Assembly (NCBI GenBank): GCA_013290035.1
Contig: JABCYT010000206.1
Location: 1 to 6,468, forward strand
Direction of reading: 5' to 3'
Length of the DNA stretch: 6,468 bases
From: Alphaproteobacteria bacterium
Lineage (GTDB): Bacteria; Pseudomonadota; Alphaproteobacteria; Reyranellales; Reyranellaceae
This document shows positions 1 through 5,847 of the stretch, piece by piece. The notes under the pieces are model-generated. The model was given only the letters and a program-made list of their open reading frames with translations. It ran no database searches and had not been told where the DNA came from. The position numbers and the translations under genes were made by a program. Position 1 is the stretch's first letter. The number at the start of each line of letters is the position of its first letter.

Positions 1-360
1 CTTGTAGCGCCGCATGCGGGGAGTGAGATCGTCGAGCGTCAGGCCGGGAACGGCCCAGCGCTGCAGCGAGCGCTGCGGGATTTCGATCGAGGTGCCGGTG
101 TAGGCGAGCGTCGAGCCGCCATAGCCGCGGGCGCAGGCGACGTTCAGCGTCTGATCGCGATTGCCGATCGCGCCGGAATCGAAGAACAGCTTTTCGGCCA
201 TTTCCAGTTCGCGGCCGGTGAACTCGTCGTCGTTGAAGTGCGGCCCCCATTCCAGCACGGCGATGCGCGCACCCTCGGCACAGAGCGGCGCCAGCGCGCT
301 GGCGACGGTGCCGCCGCCGGCGCCCGAGCCGATGATCAGGATGTCGAACTCGGCGTCCAT
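1..360 (-). CDS. GMC family FAD-dependent oxidoreductase (N-terminal part)
   Basis: This is the first 120 codons of a glucose-methanol-choline type flavoenzyme; the gene runs off the left edge, so the substrate and catalytic domains are not visible. Translation starts MDAEFDILIIGSGAGGG, a Rossmann FAD-binding motif (GxGxxG at residues 11-16) directly at the N-terminus, followed by a second strand ending in an acidic residue (VLEWG, 35-39) that would contact the FAD ribose. Residues 78-88 (ARGYGGSTLAY) match the second GMC glycine-rich segment. There is no signal peptide, so it is probably cytosolic or peripheral to the membrane. The ATG lies 3 bases after the stop of the upstream gene, with no good ribosome binding site of its own, which suggests translational coupling. 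Family members oxidise alcohols, sterols or sugars. The N-terminus resembles the long-chain alcohol oxidase-like branch, but the substrate cannot be told from this fragment. Confidence 0.9.
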   Translation of the reverse strand, partial: MDAEFDILIIGSGAGGGTVASALAPLCAEGARIAVLEWGPHFNDDEFTGRELEMAEKLFFDSGAIGNRDQTLNVACARGYGGSTLAYTGTSIEIPQRSLQRWAVPGLTLDDLTPRMRRYK

Positions 361-363
361 GGC

Positions 364-810
364 TCAGCCGGCCGACGGAAGCTGATGACGGTGCAGGCGC
401 GCGTTGCCCTCGTCCTTCGACGGGAAATAGAGGATCTGCTGCAGGACGCCGGCCTGGGTGTAGTAGCCGAGGAAGACCAGGGTCTTGAGGCCCCAGATGC
501 CGACGCGCAGCATGGTGAGCGGCGCGGACTCCAGCGCGCGCAGCCAGCCGTGCTGCCGCTCCGGCGGCAGATGCTCGAACCGGCGCAGGGTGAAGGGTAC
601 CGTCATCCAGCGAATCGCCAGCAGCAACAGCTTGAACTCGAGCTGCTGCAGGCGCGGTCGCGGGCGCAGCTCTTCGTCGACCGCGGCAAGGAGCGGCTCG
701 GTCACTTGGGTTGGCGCGCCGGCGCTTTCCGGCACGATGCAGGCGGCGAGACTGAGGAGAAACCGCTGCTGGCCCGCACTCAGCACCGGTTGCCGTACCG
801 GACTGTCCAT
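364..810 (-). CDS. Small helical protein, putative partner subunit of the GMC oxidoreductase
   Basis: A 148-aa protein encoded directly upstream of the GMC oxidoreductase, with a 3-base gap. I chose the ATG at 810 because GGGAGG (818-823 on the complementary strand) sits 7 bases upstream; the frame stays open further upstream to 909, but that stretch contains the putative promoter. The N-terminus (LSAGQQRFLLSLAACIVPES, residues 10-29) resembles the start of the gluconate 2-dehydrogenase subunit 3 family, whose members pair with GMC flavoproteins in two- or three-subunit membrane dehydrogenases. That assignment is from memory and is weak. Residues 58-72 and 103-130 are hydrophobic, amphipathic-looking helices, and there is no clear signal peptide or Tat motif. 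The C-terminus is polar and histidine-containing (ARLHRHQ). The tight spacing makes a shared job likely: a chaperone, membrane anchor or structural subunit of the flavoenzyme. No catalytic motif is visible. Confidence 0.75.
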   Translation of the reverse strand: MDSPVRQPVLSAGQQRFLLSLAACIVPESAGAPTQVTEPLLAAVDEELRPRPRLQQLEFKLLLLAIRWMTVPFTLRRFEHLPPERQHGWLRALESAPLTMLRVGIWGLKTLVFLGYYTQAGVLQQILYFPSKDEGNARLHRHQLPSAG

Positions 811-842
811 TCCAGAACCTCCCGTGGCCGTGCAACGCCGTG

Positions 843-857
843 AGGCGATTATCGCCT
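843..857. promoter_or_regulatory. Palindrome overlapping the -10 box, possible operator
   Basis: AGGCGATTATCGCCT is a perfect inverted repeat with 7-base arms around a single central base. It covers the whole candidate -10 hexamer (848-853) of the minus-strand promoter, where a bound dimeric regulator would block RNA polymerase. No regulator gene is visible in the window, so the protein that might bind it is unknown. A hairpin at the mRNA 5' end is less likely because the site lies upstream of the predicted start point. Confidence 0.35.
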
Positions 858-876
858 TATCCGTACCCGCCCGCAA
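848..876 (-). promoter_or_regulatory. Putative sigma70-type promoter of the GMC operon
   Basis: Read on the minus strand, TTGCGG (876-871) is followed by a 17-base spacer and GATAAT (853-848), which matches the -10 consensus at five of six positions; the -35 matches at only three. Transcription would start near 841, giving a leader of about 30 bases before the ATG at 810, with the GGGAGG ribosome binding site inside it. The spacing and the position relative to the gene support the call. No experimental or comparative support is available here. Confidence 0.4.
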
Positions 877-1088
877 AACCTGAAGTTGAGTCTCGCCGGA
901 TGCCGCCACTCATCGGAGGCGGCGGGAACTCCAGGATATGGCCGCAGCGGGGAGCGGACTGTGAGTCACCGCACATACCCCGTGCGCGATGCATGTGAAC
1001 AGACAGCCCGCCTGCCGCGAGGCCGTCGAGGGGATGGTCGGTGCGCCGGCCGCGTATCGCCAGAGAGACCGAACACCCGGAGGGGAGA

Positions 1089-1439
1089 TTGGCCCTGCTG
1101 CAAAAGGAAACCCCAACGACAGGCGCGCGCAGAGGCAGGCTCCGCTACGGCCTGATGGACCTGTTCGTCGTCGCCGCCTGCGGCCTCACCTTCGCGGCCG
1201 TCGTCGGCCCCGGCATGCACGCCGCACCGAAAGGCCCGCCGATCGCGCTGATCGCCCGGGATCTCGGCACGACGCCTGAACAATTCCAGCAGGTCGCCGA
1301 CCGGTTCCTGCCGCGCTGCCCGAACGGACCGCCGACCGAGAGCCAGAAAAGGCAGGTCGCGGCGATGTTGAACATCTCCGTCGAGCGGCTGGACACGGTG
1401 ATGGAAAAGTACCGGCCGGACCGCCTGCGCCAGCAGTGA
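1089..1439 (+). CDS. Small exported or membrane-anchored protein of unknown function
   Basis: About 116 aa, function not recognised. The N-terminal part has a basic stretch (RRGRLRY, residues 14-20) followed by a hydrophobic segment (about 25-40, VVAACGLTFAAVVG) and a possible signal peptidase site near MHAA (43-46), so it is probably exported or anchored in the inner membrane. The rest is a compact soluble segment: LGTTPEQFQQVADRFLP (59-75), then a Cys-Pro turn (C77), then TESQKRQVAAMLNISVERLD (83-102) and VMEKYRP. The two halves look like a repeated 'LGxTPEQF / LNISVERL' helix-turn-helix pair. Similar small proteins exist in other alphaproteobacteria, from memory and without a known role. 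The start is uncertain. TTG at 1089 has GGAGG 5 bases upstream; GTG at 1041 has a GAGGGGA upstream and would give 132 aa; ATG at 1155 would remove the basic region before the hydrophobic segment. GC-ending codons support a real gene. Confidence 0.65.
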   Translation: MALLQKETPTTGARRGRLRYGLMDLFVVAACGLTFAAVVGPGMHAAPKGPPIALIARDLGTTPEQFQQVADRFLPRCPNGPPTESQKRQVAAMLNISVERLDTVMEKYRPDRLRQQ

Positions 1440-1467
1440 CGCCTGCCGCCGTCCGCGCCGCGCGTCA
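1437..1467 (+). terminator. Weak hairpin after the small exported gene
   Basis: TGACGC (1437-1442, beginning at the stop codon) is repeated inverted as GCGTCA (1462-1467) with a GC-rich loop of 19 bases, followed by a pyrimidine stretch (CTTCCCTCTTCC) rather than a true T-run. It may act as a weak terminator or mRNA end stabiliser. In DNA this GC-rich, a 6-bp stem can arise by chance. Confidence 0.2.
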
Positions 1468-1650
1468 GCTTCCCTCTTCCGGCGCCCGCGTCTCGGCCGG
1501 TTTTCGATCCCGAACACGCTGCTCCCGCCATAGCCCGATGACGCGCGGGACGCCCGGTTTATGGCAGCGGCTGTTGAAAGCGCCCGATATCAAACTGGAG
1601 TAGACCCTGCCCTTCGTGTGAAAGTGCGGCCCGGCAACGGGAAAGACAGC

Positions 1651-1863
1651 ATGGCCAAGGGCAAGTCCAGGAGGGGATCGGGCAAGGGCAAGACGCCGGC
1701 CAGGCGCAAGGTCGGCAAGGCGAGGAAGCCCGTCGCGCGCAAGACCGCGAAGGCCAAGAAGCCGGTCGTGCCCAAGCCCGTCATCCGGCCGGCGCTGCGC
1801 CGGCCGGTCAAGAACCGCCCCTCGGTGGCGCGCATGCCGTCGGCGCGTCCGGCGCCGCACAAG
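1651..1863 (+). other. Region encoding a histone H1-like basic tail on the acyl-CoA synthetase
   Basis: Codons 1-71 encode 14 Lys and 12 Arg and no Asp or Glu, rich also in Ala, Pro, Gly and Val (for example ARRKVGKARKPVARKTAKAK, residues 17-36). The composition matches histone H1-like and AlgP-like tails of bacteria and is not part of the ligase fold. Codons here end in G or C like the rest of the gene, so it is probably translated. If translation began at ATG 1834 instead, most of this stretch would be untranslated leader, but no ribosome binding site is seen there. Confidence 0.6.
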
Positions 1864-3498
1864 GCGGCGCTGCTCTCGCCAAACATCTACGAACGCGACC
1901 TCGACAAGACTCCCGCCAACTATGCCGCCCTGACCCCGCTGCAATTCATCGAGCGCAGCGCCAGCGTCTATCCCGACCATATCGCGCTGGTGCACGGGTC
2001 GCGCCGCCAGAGCTGGGCCGAGACCTATGCGCGCTGCCGGCAGCTCGCCTCGGCGCTGGAGAAGGTCGGCATCGGCACGGGCGACACCGTGGCGATCATG
2101 GCGCCCAACATCCCGGAAATGTACGAGGCGCATTTCGGCGTGCCGATGTCGGGCGGCGTGCTGAACTCGCTCAACACGCGGCTCGACGCGGCGATGATCG
2201 CCTTCATCCTCGACCACAGCGAGACCAAGGTGCTGCTGGTCGACCGCGAGTTCCACCGCGTCGTGACCGAGGCGCTGGCCATCGCCAAGGCCCAGCCGCT
2301 GGTGGTCGACATCGACGACCCCGAATGCGAGGACCGCGCCCAGATCGGCGACACCACCTACGAGGAGTTTCTGGCCACCGGCGATGCCGACTACGCCTGG
2401 GACTATCCGGCCGACGAATGGAACGCGATCTCGCTCAACTACACGTCGGGCACCACCGGCAACCCGAAGGGCGTGGTCTACAGCCACCGCGGCGGCGCGC
2501 TGTCGGCCTACGGCAACGCCACGCAATGGGCGCTCGGCATCCATCCGGTCTATCTCTGGACCCTGCCGATGTTCCATTGCAACGGCTGGTGCTTCCCGTG
2601 GACCCTGGCGCTGGTCGCCGGCACGTCGGTCTGCCTGCGCCGCGCCAGTGCCGCGACGATCTACGCGGCCCTCGCCGAGCACGGCGTCACCCACATGTGC
2701 GGTGCGCCCATCATCATGCAGTTCATCATCGGCGCCACGGCCGCGGAGCGCCGGCCGCTCGGCCGCAAGGTCGAGTTCATGACCGCCGCCGCGCCGCCGC
2801 CCGCCGCCGTGCTGGAGGCGCTGGAGAAGGAGAATTTCCGCGTCACCCACGTCTACGGGCTGACCGAGGTCTACGGCCCGGCGACGATCTGCTCGTGGCA
2901 CGAGGACTGGGACGCGCTGCCGAGCCACCAGCGCGCGCAACTGAAGGCTCGACAGGGCGTGCGTTACGCCGCCGAGGACGGCGTCACGGTGATGGATCCC
3001 CAGACGATGAAGGAGGTGCCACGCGACGGCACGACCATGGGCGAGGTCATGTTCCGCGGCAATCTCACCATGAAGGGTTACCTGAAGAACGCCCAGGCGA
3101 CCCGGGAGGCGTTCGAGCACGGCTGGTTCCACTCCGGCGACCTAGGCGTGCTGCACGAGGACGGCTACATCGAGCTGCGCGACCGCTCCAAGGACATCAT
3201 CATCTCGGGCGGCGAGAACATCTCGACCATCGAGGTCGAGGGCGTGATCATCGAGCATCCGGCGGTCGCCAACGCCGCCGTCGTCGCCAAGCCCGACGAG
3301 AAATGGGGCGAGACGCCCTGCGCCTTCGTGGTGCTGAAGCCCGGCGCCAGCGCCACGGCCGAGGAGATCGTCGCCCACTGCCGCGCCAACCTCGCCTCCT
3401 TCAAGTGCCCGCGCTATGTGGTATTCCGCGACCTGCCCATGACTTCGACCGGCAAAGTGCAGAAATTCGTCCTGCGCGAATGGGCGAAGGCGGTTTGA
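1651..3498 (+). CDS. Acyl-CoA synthetase (AMP-forming), DmdB/medium-chain type, with basic N-terminal tail
   Basis: A 615-aa adenylate-forming enzyme that would activate a carboxylic acid with ATP and join it to coenzyme A. All core motifs of the ANL superfamily are intact: P-loop YTSGTTGNPKG (264-274), YGLTEVYGP (402-410), HSGDLG (494-499), hinge and CoA region DRSKDIIISGGEN (511-523), and the C-terminal catalytic lysine K602 in TSTGKVQKF. K602 also lies in the PxxxxGK context known to be acetylated by Pat-type acetyltransferases. The segment LPMFHCNGWCFPWT (305-318) is typical of the group holding DmdB (methylmercaptopropionyl-CoA ligase) and plant benzoyl/acetyl-activating enzymes, pointing to short, medium or aromatic acids rather than long chains. 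The exact substrate is unknown. The catalytic part begins near residue 78 (NIYERDLDKTPANY); before it lies a Lys/Arg-rich tail. I start at ATG 1651, after a modest GGGAAAG; ATG 1561 and ATG 1834 are the alternatives. Confidence 0.92.
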   Translation: MAKGKSRRGSGKGKTPARRKVGKARKPVARKTAKAKKPVVPKPVIRPALRRPVKNRPSVARMPSARPAPHKAALLSPNIYERDLDKTPANYAALTPLQFIERSASVYPDHIALVHGSRRQSWAETYARCRQLASALEKVGIGTGDTVAIMAPNIPEMYEAHFGVPMSGGVLNSLNTRLDAAMIAFILDHSETKVLLVDREFHRVVTEALAIAKAQPLVVDIDDPECEDRAQIGDTTYEEFLATGDADYAWDYPADEWNAISLNYTSGTTGNPKGVVYSHRGGALSAYGNATQWALGIHPVYLWTLPMFHCNGWCFPWTLALVAGTSVCLRRASAATIYAALAEHGVTHMCGAPIIMQFIIGATAAERRPLGRKVEFMTAAAPPPAAVLEALEKENFRVTHVYGLTEVYGPATICSWHEDWDALPSHQRAQLKARQGVRYAAEDGVTVMDPQTMKEVPRDGTTMGEVMFRGNLTMKGYLKNAQATREAFEHGWFHSGDLGVLHEDGYIELRDRSKDIIISGGENISTIEVEGVIIEHPAVANAAVVAKPDEKWGETPCAFVVLKPGASATAEEIVAHCRANLASFKCPRYVVFRDLPMTSTGKVQKFVLREWAKAV

Positions 3499-3500
3499 AG

Positions 3501-3522
3501 CCGGGTTCGCGCATCGAACCGG
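3501..3522 (+). terminator. Hairpin just after the acyl-CoA synthetase stop codon
   Basis: GGTTCG (3504-3509) pairs with CGAACC (3515-3520) around the loop CGCAT, and the stem extends by two more pairs (CC 3501-3502 with GG 3521-3522) past one bulged G. It begins 3 bases after the stop codon. There is no T-run, so it is more likely an mRNA 3' stabiliser or a Rho-dependent end than a strong intrinsic terminator. It would partly separate the synthetase transcript from the next gene. Confidence 0.4.
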
Positions 3523-3541
3523 ACCATCGCGCCGCCATAAT
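3514..3541 (+). promoter_or_regulatory. Weak candidate promoter for the SrfA-like gene
   Basis: CATAAT (3536-3541) matches the -10 consensus at five of six positions, with TCGAAC (3514-3519) 16 bases upstream as a poor -35. A start near 3548 would leave a leader of only about 18 bases before ATG 3566, which fits the lack of a visible ribosome binding site. The -35 overlaps the hairpin after the preceding gene. Confidence 0.25.
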
Positions 3542-3565
3542 CCACGGGCTATTTTCGCGACCGAT

Positions 3566-4900
3566 ATGGCCGGCGAAACCACGCTGATCGTCACGACGCG
3601 AAGCGGCGTGCGCCCCCTGGGCGTGCGCGGCGAGCCGCTGCACAATTCGGCGCCGCAGCTGCGCCGGGTCGTGCGCCGCCGCCTGGGCGACGGCACCGCC
3701 GATCTCTTGGCCGAACCGCAGCTGCACGAGGACGGCAAGGCGATCGACTGGTACGCCGACTGGCCGGGCGCGGTGCAGCCGCTGTCGGCCCTCGATCCCG
3801 CGCGCAAGGAAGAGGTGCTGGCCGGCGTCGAACGCTCGCTGGCCGATATCCGCCGCCTGGGCGACCAGCTCGCCGGCGCCGGCCCGCGCGAGGACATGGG
3901 CCTGGTCGGCCTTTCCCTGCAACTCGCCGCCCGGGCGCCGGCCGATTCGTTCGTCTTCATGGTGGGCGACCGGCCCGTCATCGTCTGCTGGGGCTACGAG
4001 AAGGAGGCGGCCAACGCGCTGCTGCCGGCGGCCCTGCCGCGGCCGCCGGTTGCCGCGCCGAGCGCGCGGCAATCCGTCCTCGAAGCGCCGCCGGTGGCGC
4101 GGTCCCTGCCCGCCGTGCGGCCAGCGAGCTCCGTCATTCCCTGGGCGCGCACGCTGGCGGCCGCGCTGCCGCTACTGCTCCTGCTGCTGGCTGGCGCCTG
4201 GTTGCTGCGCGGCCTGCTGCCCGCGGATCCGGCGCTGGCGCTGGCGACCCGCGAGGGACCCGACGCGCCGCCGGCGGCGGAGCCAGCGCCCGATCCGAAA
4301 CCCGCGCTCAAGGCCGCCTTCTCGACCGAGGAGGCACGCGCCCGCGCCCTCAAGGTCGAGCTCGCGCTGATCGAAGCCGAGCTCAAGAAGCGCATCGCCG
4401 ACTGCAAGCCGGCGGAGCCGCCCAAGCCGCCGCCCCAGGTCGCGCTCGCGCAACCGCAACCGCCCAAGCCCGCCCCCGCGCCGGCACCCGCACCACCGCC
4501 GCGGCCGGCCCCGCGGCCCAACGACGATCGTCTGCGCCTGCCGTCGGTGCCGAGCAACGATTACTCCTTCATGGCAGGCTGCTGGCGCACCGATCCGTTC
4601 CGCCACGAGACGATCCAGCCGCAGCCCGGCATTTCGTCCTACTGCTTCGACGCCACCGGCAATGGCCAGCTTGAATGGCGGCGTGGCCGCACGGCATGCC
4701 GCACGCGGGCGTACTCGCGCTATGAGGGCTCGGTCCTGAAGCTGCGCGATGCCGACACGACCTGCAACGACGGCTCGCGCTGGTACGCCGACCAGCTGCT
4801 GTGCCGCCGCGGCTCCGACGACGTGGCGCAATGCAGCGGCACGTCGCGCGGCGCGTTCGGTCCGGTCTCCTGGACGGTCAACTTGCACAAGCTGAACTGA
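3566..4900 (+). CDS. SrfA-like single-pass membrane protein
   Basis: A 444-aa protein in four parts. Residues 1-150 are a soluble domain with LLAEPQLHEDGKAIDWYADW (47-66) and SFVFMVGDRPVIVCWGYE (128-145). Residues about 197-216 are a leucine-rich transmembrane helix. Residues 253-280 look like a short charged coiled coil. A Pro/Ala/Lys linker (281-319) leads to a C-terminal domain (327-444) with six cysteines (C339, C360, C378, C400, C413, C423), including MAGCWRTDPF and SSYCFDATGNGQLEWRRG. The N- and C-domain motifs resemble SrfA, the first gene of the SsrB-regulated srfABC operon of Salmonella, as I recall it. The C-domain probably sits in the periplasm with disulfides and the N-domain in the cytoplasm. 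No srfB or srfC lies next to it; the next gene is convergent. The molecular function of SrfA is unclear. ATG 3566 has no clear ribosome binding site, but I saw no better start. Confidence 0.75.
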   Translation: MAGETTLIVTTRSGVRPLGVRGEPLHNSAPQLRRVVRRRLGDGTADLLAEPQLHEDGKAIDWYADWPGAVQPLSALDPARKEEVLAGVERSLADIRRLGDQLAGAGPREDMGLVGLSLQLAARAPADSFVFMVGDRPVIVCWGYEKEAANALLPAALPRPPVAAPSARQSVLEAPPVARSLPAVRPASSVIPWARTLAAALPLLLLLLAGAWLLRGLLPADPALALATREGPDAPPAAEPAPDPKPALKAAFSTEEARARALKVELALIEAELKKRIADCKPAEPPKPPPQVALAQPQPPKPAPAPAPAPPPRPAPRPNDDRLRLPSVPSNDYSFMAGCWRTDPFRHETIQPQPGISSYCFDATGNGQLEWRRGRTACRTRAYSRYEGSVLKLRDADTTCNDGSRWYADQLLCRRGSDDVAQCSGTSRGAFGPVSWTVNLHKLN

Positions 4901-4902
4901 GT

Positions 4903-4919
4903 CACGCCGATCCGGCGTG
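4903..4919. terminator. Hairpin between convergent genes (first)
   Basis: CACGCCG-ATC-CGGCGTG is a perfect 7-bp stem with a 3-base loop, starting 3 bases after the srfA-like stop. Only TTGG follows, so intrinsic termination would be weak. Its place between two convergent genes fits a shared end for both transcripts. Confidence 0.45.
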
Positions 4920-4943
4920 TTGGCCGCGGGCGGCGCGGCGGCA

Positions 4944-4959
4944 CGGCCCCGCAGGGCCG
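4944..4959. terminator. Hairpin between convergent genes (second)
   Basis: CGGCCC-CGCA-GGGCCG is a perfect 6-bp GC stem with a 4-base loop, lying between the srfA-like stop and the end of the ydcH-like gene. It has no T-run on either side. It could help stop transcription from either direction, but such stems are frequent by chance in this base composition. Confidence 0.3.
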
Positions 4960-4991
4960 GCCTGGACTGATCCCGCGCCGTCGGCGGCGTG

Positions 4992-5171
4992 CTAGTGGGT
5001 CGTACTCGACGAACTCAAGCGGGCAATCTCGTCCTTGATCTGCAGTTTTCTCTTCTTGAGGCTGCAGATCGCATCGTCATCGGGATGCGGTCGGGTGTTT
5101 TCGTGGTGTATCGCTTGCTCAAGGGAAGCGTGCTTGGCCTTGAGCGCTTCGATATGGTCCACTGTGCTCAT
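4992..5171 (-). CDS. YdcH family protein (DUF465)
   Basis: A 59-aa, highly charged, all-helical protein. The pattern HIEALKAKHASLEQAIHHEN (6-25), a central turn RPHPDDD (27-33) and LKKRKLQIKDEIARL (38-52) match the DUF465/YdcH family, which forms a two-helix hairpin of about 50-75 residues and has no established biochemical role. ATG at 5171 is chosen because GGAGG lies 6-7 bases upstream on the minus strand; the frame stays open to 5231, but that stretch has no such site. The gene is divergent from ubiX and convergent with the srfA-like gene. From memory, small DUF465 genes beside ubiX are common in alphaproteobacteria, which supports vertical inheritance of this part. A functional link with UbiX is unproven. 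Confidence 0.9.
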   Translation of the reverse strand: MSTVDHIEALKAKHASLEQAIHHENTRPHPDDDAICSLKKRKLQIKDEIARLSSSSTTH

Positions 5172-5206
5172 TAGCGACCTCCGAGCTGGTTGCGGACGAC
5201 AAACTC

Positions 5207-5230
5207 TGACTCCGACATTGGGAGGAGTCA
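5207..5230. promoter_or_regulatory. Inverted repeat in the ydcH-ubiX divergent intergenic region
   Basis: TGACTCC (5207-5213) and GGAGTCA (5224-5230) form perfect 7-base arms separated by 10 bases. The dyad lies in the 112-base gap between the divergent starts at 5171 and 5284, where it could be a regulator site serving one or both genes. As RNA it would form a 7-bp stem with a 10-base loop in the leader of a minus-strand transcript starting upstream of it. Confidence 0.35.
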
Positions 5231-5237
5231 CGCCGAA

Positions 5238-5266
5238 TCAACCACTTTCCACCGCCTGTGCATAAC
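5238..5266 (+). promoter_or_regulatory. Weak candidate ubiX promoter
   Basis: CATAAC (5261-5266) matches the -10 consensus at four of six positions and has TCAACC (5238-5243) 17 bases upstream as a poor -35. It sits just after the inverted repeat and shortly before the ubiX start at 5284, so the leader would be very short. The call rests on position more than on consensus match. Confidence 0.2.
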
Positions 5267-5283
5267 GCGGTAGGATGGTCAGC

Positions 5284-5847
5284 ATGGCTGAACCATCGCG
5301 GCTCGTTATCGGGATTTCCGGGGCTTCCGGGGTCATTTACGGCGTGCGGCTCCTGCAGGCGCTGAAAAATCTTCCGGTGGAGACCCACCTGGTGATGACG
5401 CGCACTGCGGAAGTCACGCTGGCGCATGAGACCAGGATGAAGGTGGCGGAGGTGCGGCGCCTCGCCGATACCGCCTACAAGGTCGACGATCTCGCGGCCG
5501 CCATATCGAGCGGCTCGTTTCGCACCCTCGGCATGATCGTGGCGCCGTGCTCGATGCGCAGCCTGGGCGAGATCGCCCACGGCATCACCTCCAACCTGCT
5601 GACCCGCGCCGCCGACGTGGTGCTGAAGGAGCGCCGCAAGCTCGTGCTGCTGACGCGCGAGACGCCGCTGCACGCCATCCATCTCAGGAACATGACCACG
5701 CTCGCCGAGATGGGCGCCATCATCGCCCCGCCGGTGCCCGCCTTCTACAACAAGCCCAGGACGCTTGACGACGTGATCGACCACACGATCGGCCGCGTGC
5801 TTGACCTGTTCGATCTCGACACCGGCAAGGTCAAGCGCTGGAGCTAA
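5284..5847 (+). CDS. ubiX: UbiX flavin prenyltransferase
   Basis: A 187-aa protein, close to the usual UbiX length. It attaches a dimethylallyl group to reduced FMN, making the prenylated FMN cofactor used by UbiD-type decarboxylases, here presumably for removal of the carboxyl group in ubiquinone synthesis. Visible features are the FMN-binding GISGASGVIYG (10-20), the VAPCSMRSLGEIAHG segment (86-100), and the signature ADVVLKERRKLVLLTRETPL (110-129). The last contains K115, R125 and E126, equivalent to K129, R139 and E140 of Pseudomonas UbiX. Y155, R171 and the near-terminal W186 also line up with Pseudomonas Y169, R185 and W200, so the enzyme looks fully functional. I use ATG 5284 because TAGGATGG lies about 5 bases upstream; ATG 5275 would add three residues but has its purine stretch too close. 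No ubiD is in the window. The stop overlaps the convergent neighbour. Confidence 0.95.
   Translation: MAEPSRLVIGISGASGVIYGVRLLQALKNLPVETHLVMTRTAEVTLAHETRMKVAEVRRLADTAYKVDDLAAAISSGSFRTLGMIVAPCSMRSLGEIAHGITSNLLTRAADVVLKERRKLVLLTRETPLHAIHLRNMTTLAEMGAIIAPPVPAFYNKPRTLDDVIDHTIGRVLDLFDLDTGKVKRWS

Noticed and set aside
238..843. Plus-strand open frame of 201 codons opposite the GMC operon
   Set aside because: The opposite strand encodes a clear FAD-binding domain and a ribosome-binding-site-led gene; this frame has no recognisable features.
1574..1603. TTGAAA as a possible -35 box for the acyl-CoA synthetase
   Set aside because: No acceptable -10 hexamer lies at 16-19 bases downstream; the nearest TA-containing hexamers are at the wrong spacing.
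1561..1650. Earlier ATG that would add 30 residues to the acyl-CoA synthetase
   Set aside because: No ribosome binding site precedes ATG 1561, and the added residues look unlike either the basic tail or the ligase domain.
1465..3132. Long minus-strand open frame of 555 codons
   Set aside because: It lies antisense to the acyl-CoA synthetase, whose motifs are all intact; its translation is Arg/Gly/His-rich low-complexity sequence typical of the antisense frame of GC-rich genes.
2325..3587. Plus-strand open frame of 420 codons overlapping the synthetase
   Set aside because: It is a shifted frame within a certain gene and translates to Arg-rich sequence without recognisable domains.
4463..4519. 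Possible tandem DNA repeat in the Pro/Ala-rich coding stretch
   Set aside because: The amino acid pattern is repetitive but the bases are not a regular repeat unit; it is best read as a flexible linker within the SrfA-like protein.
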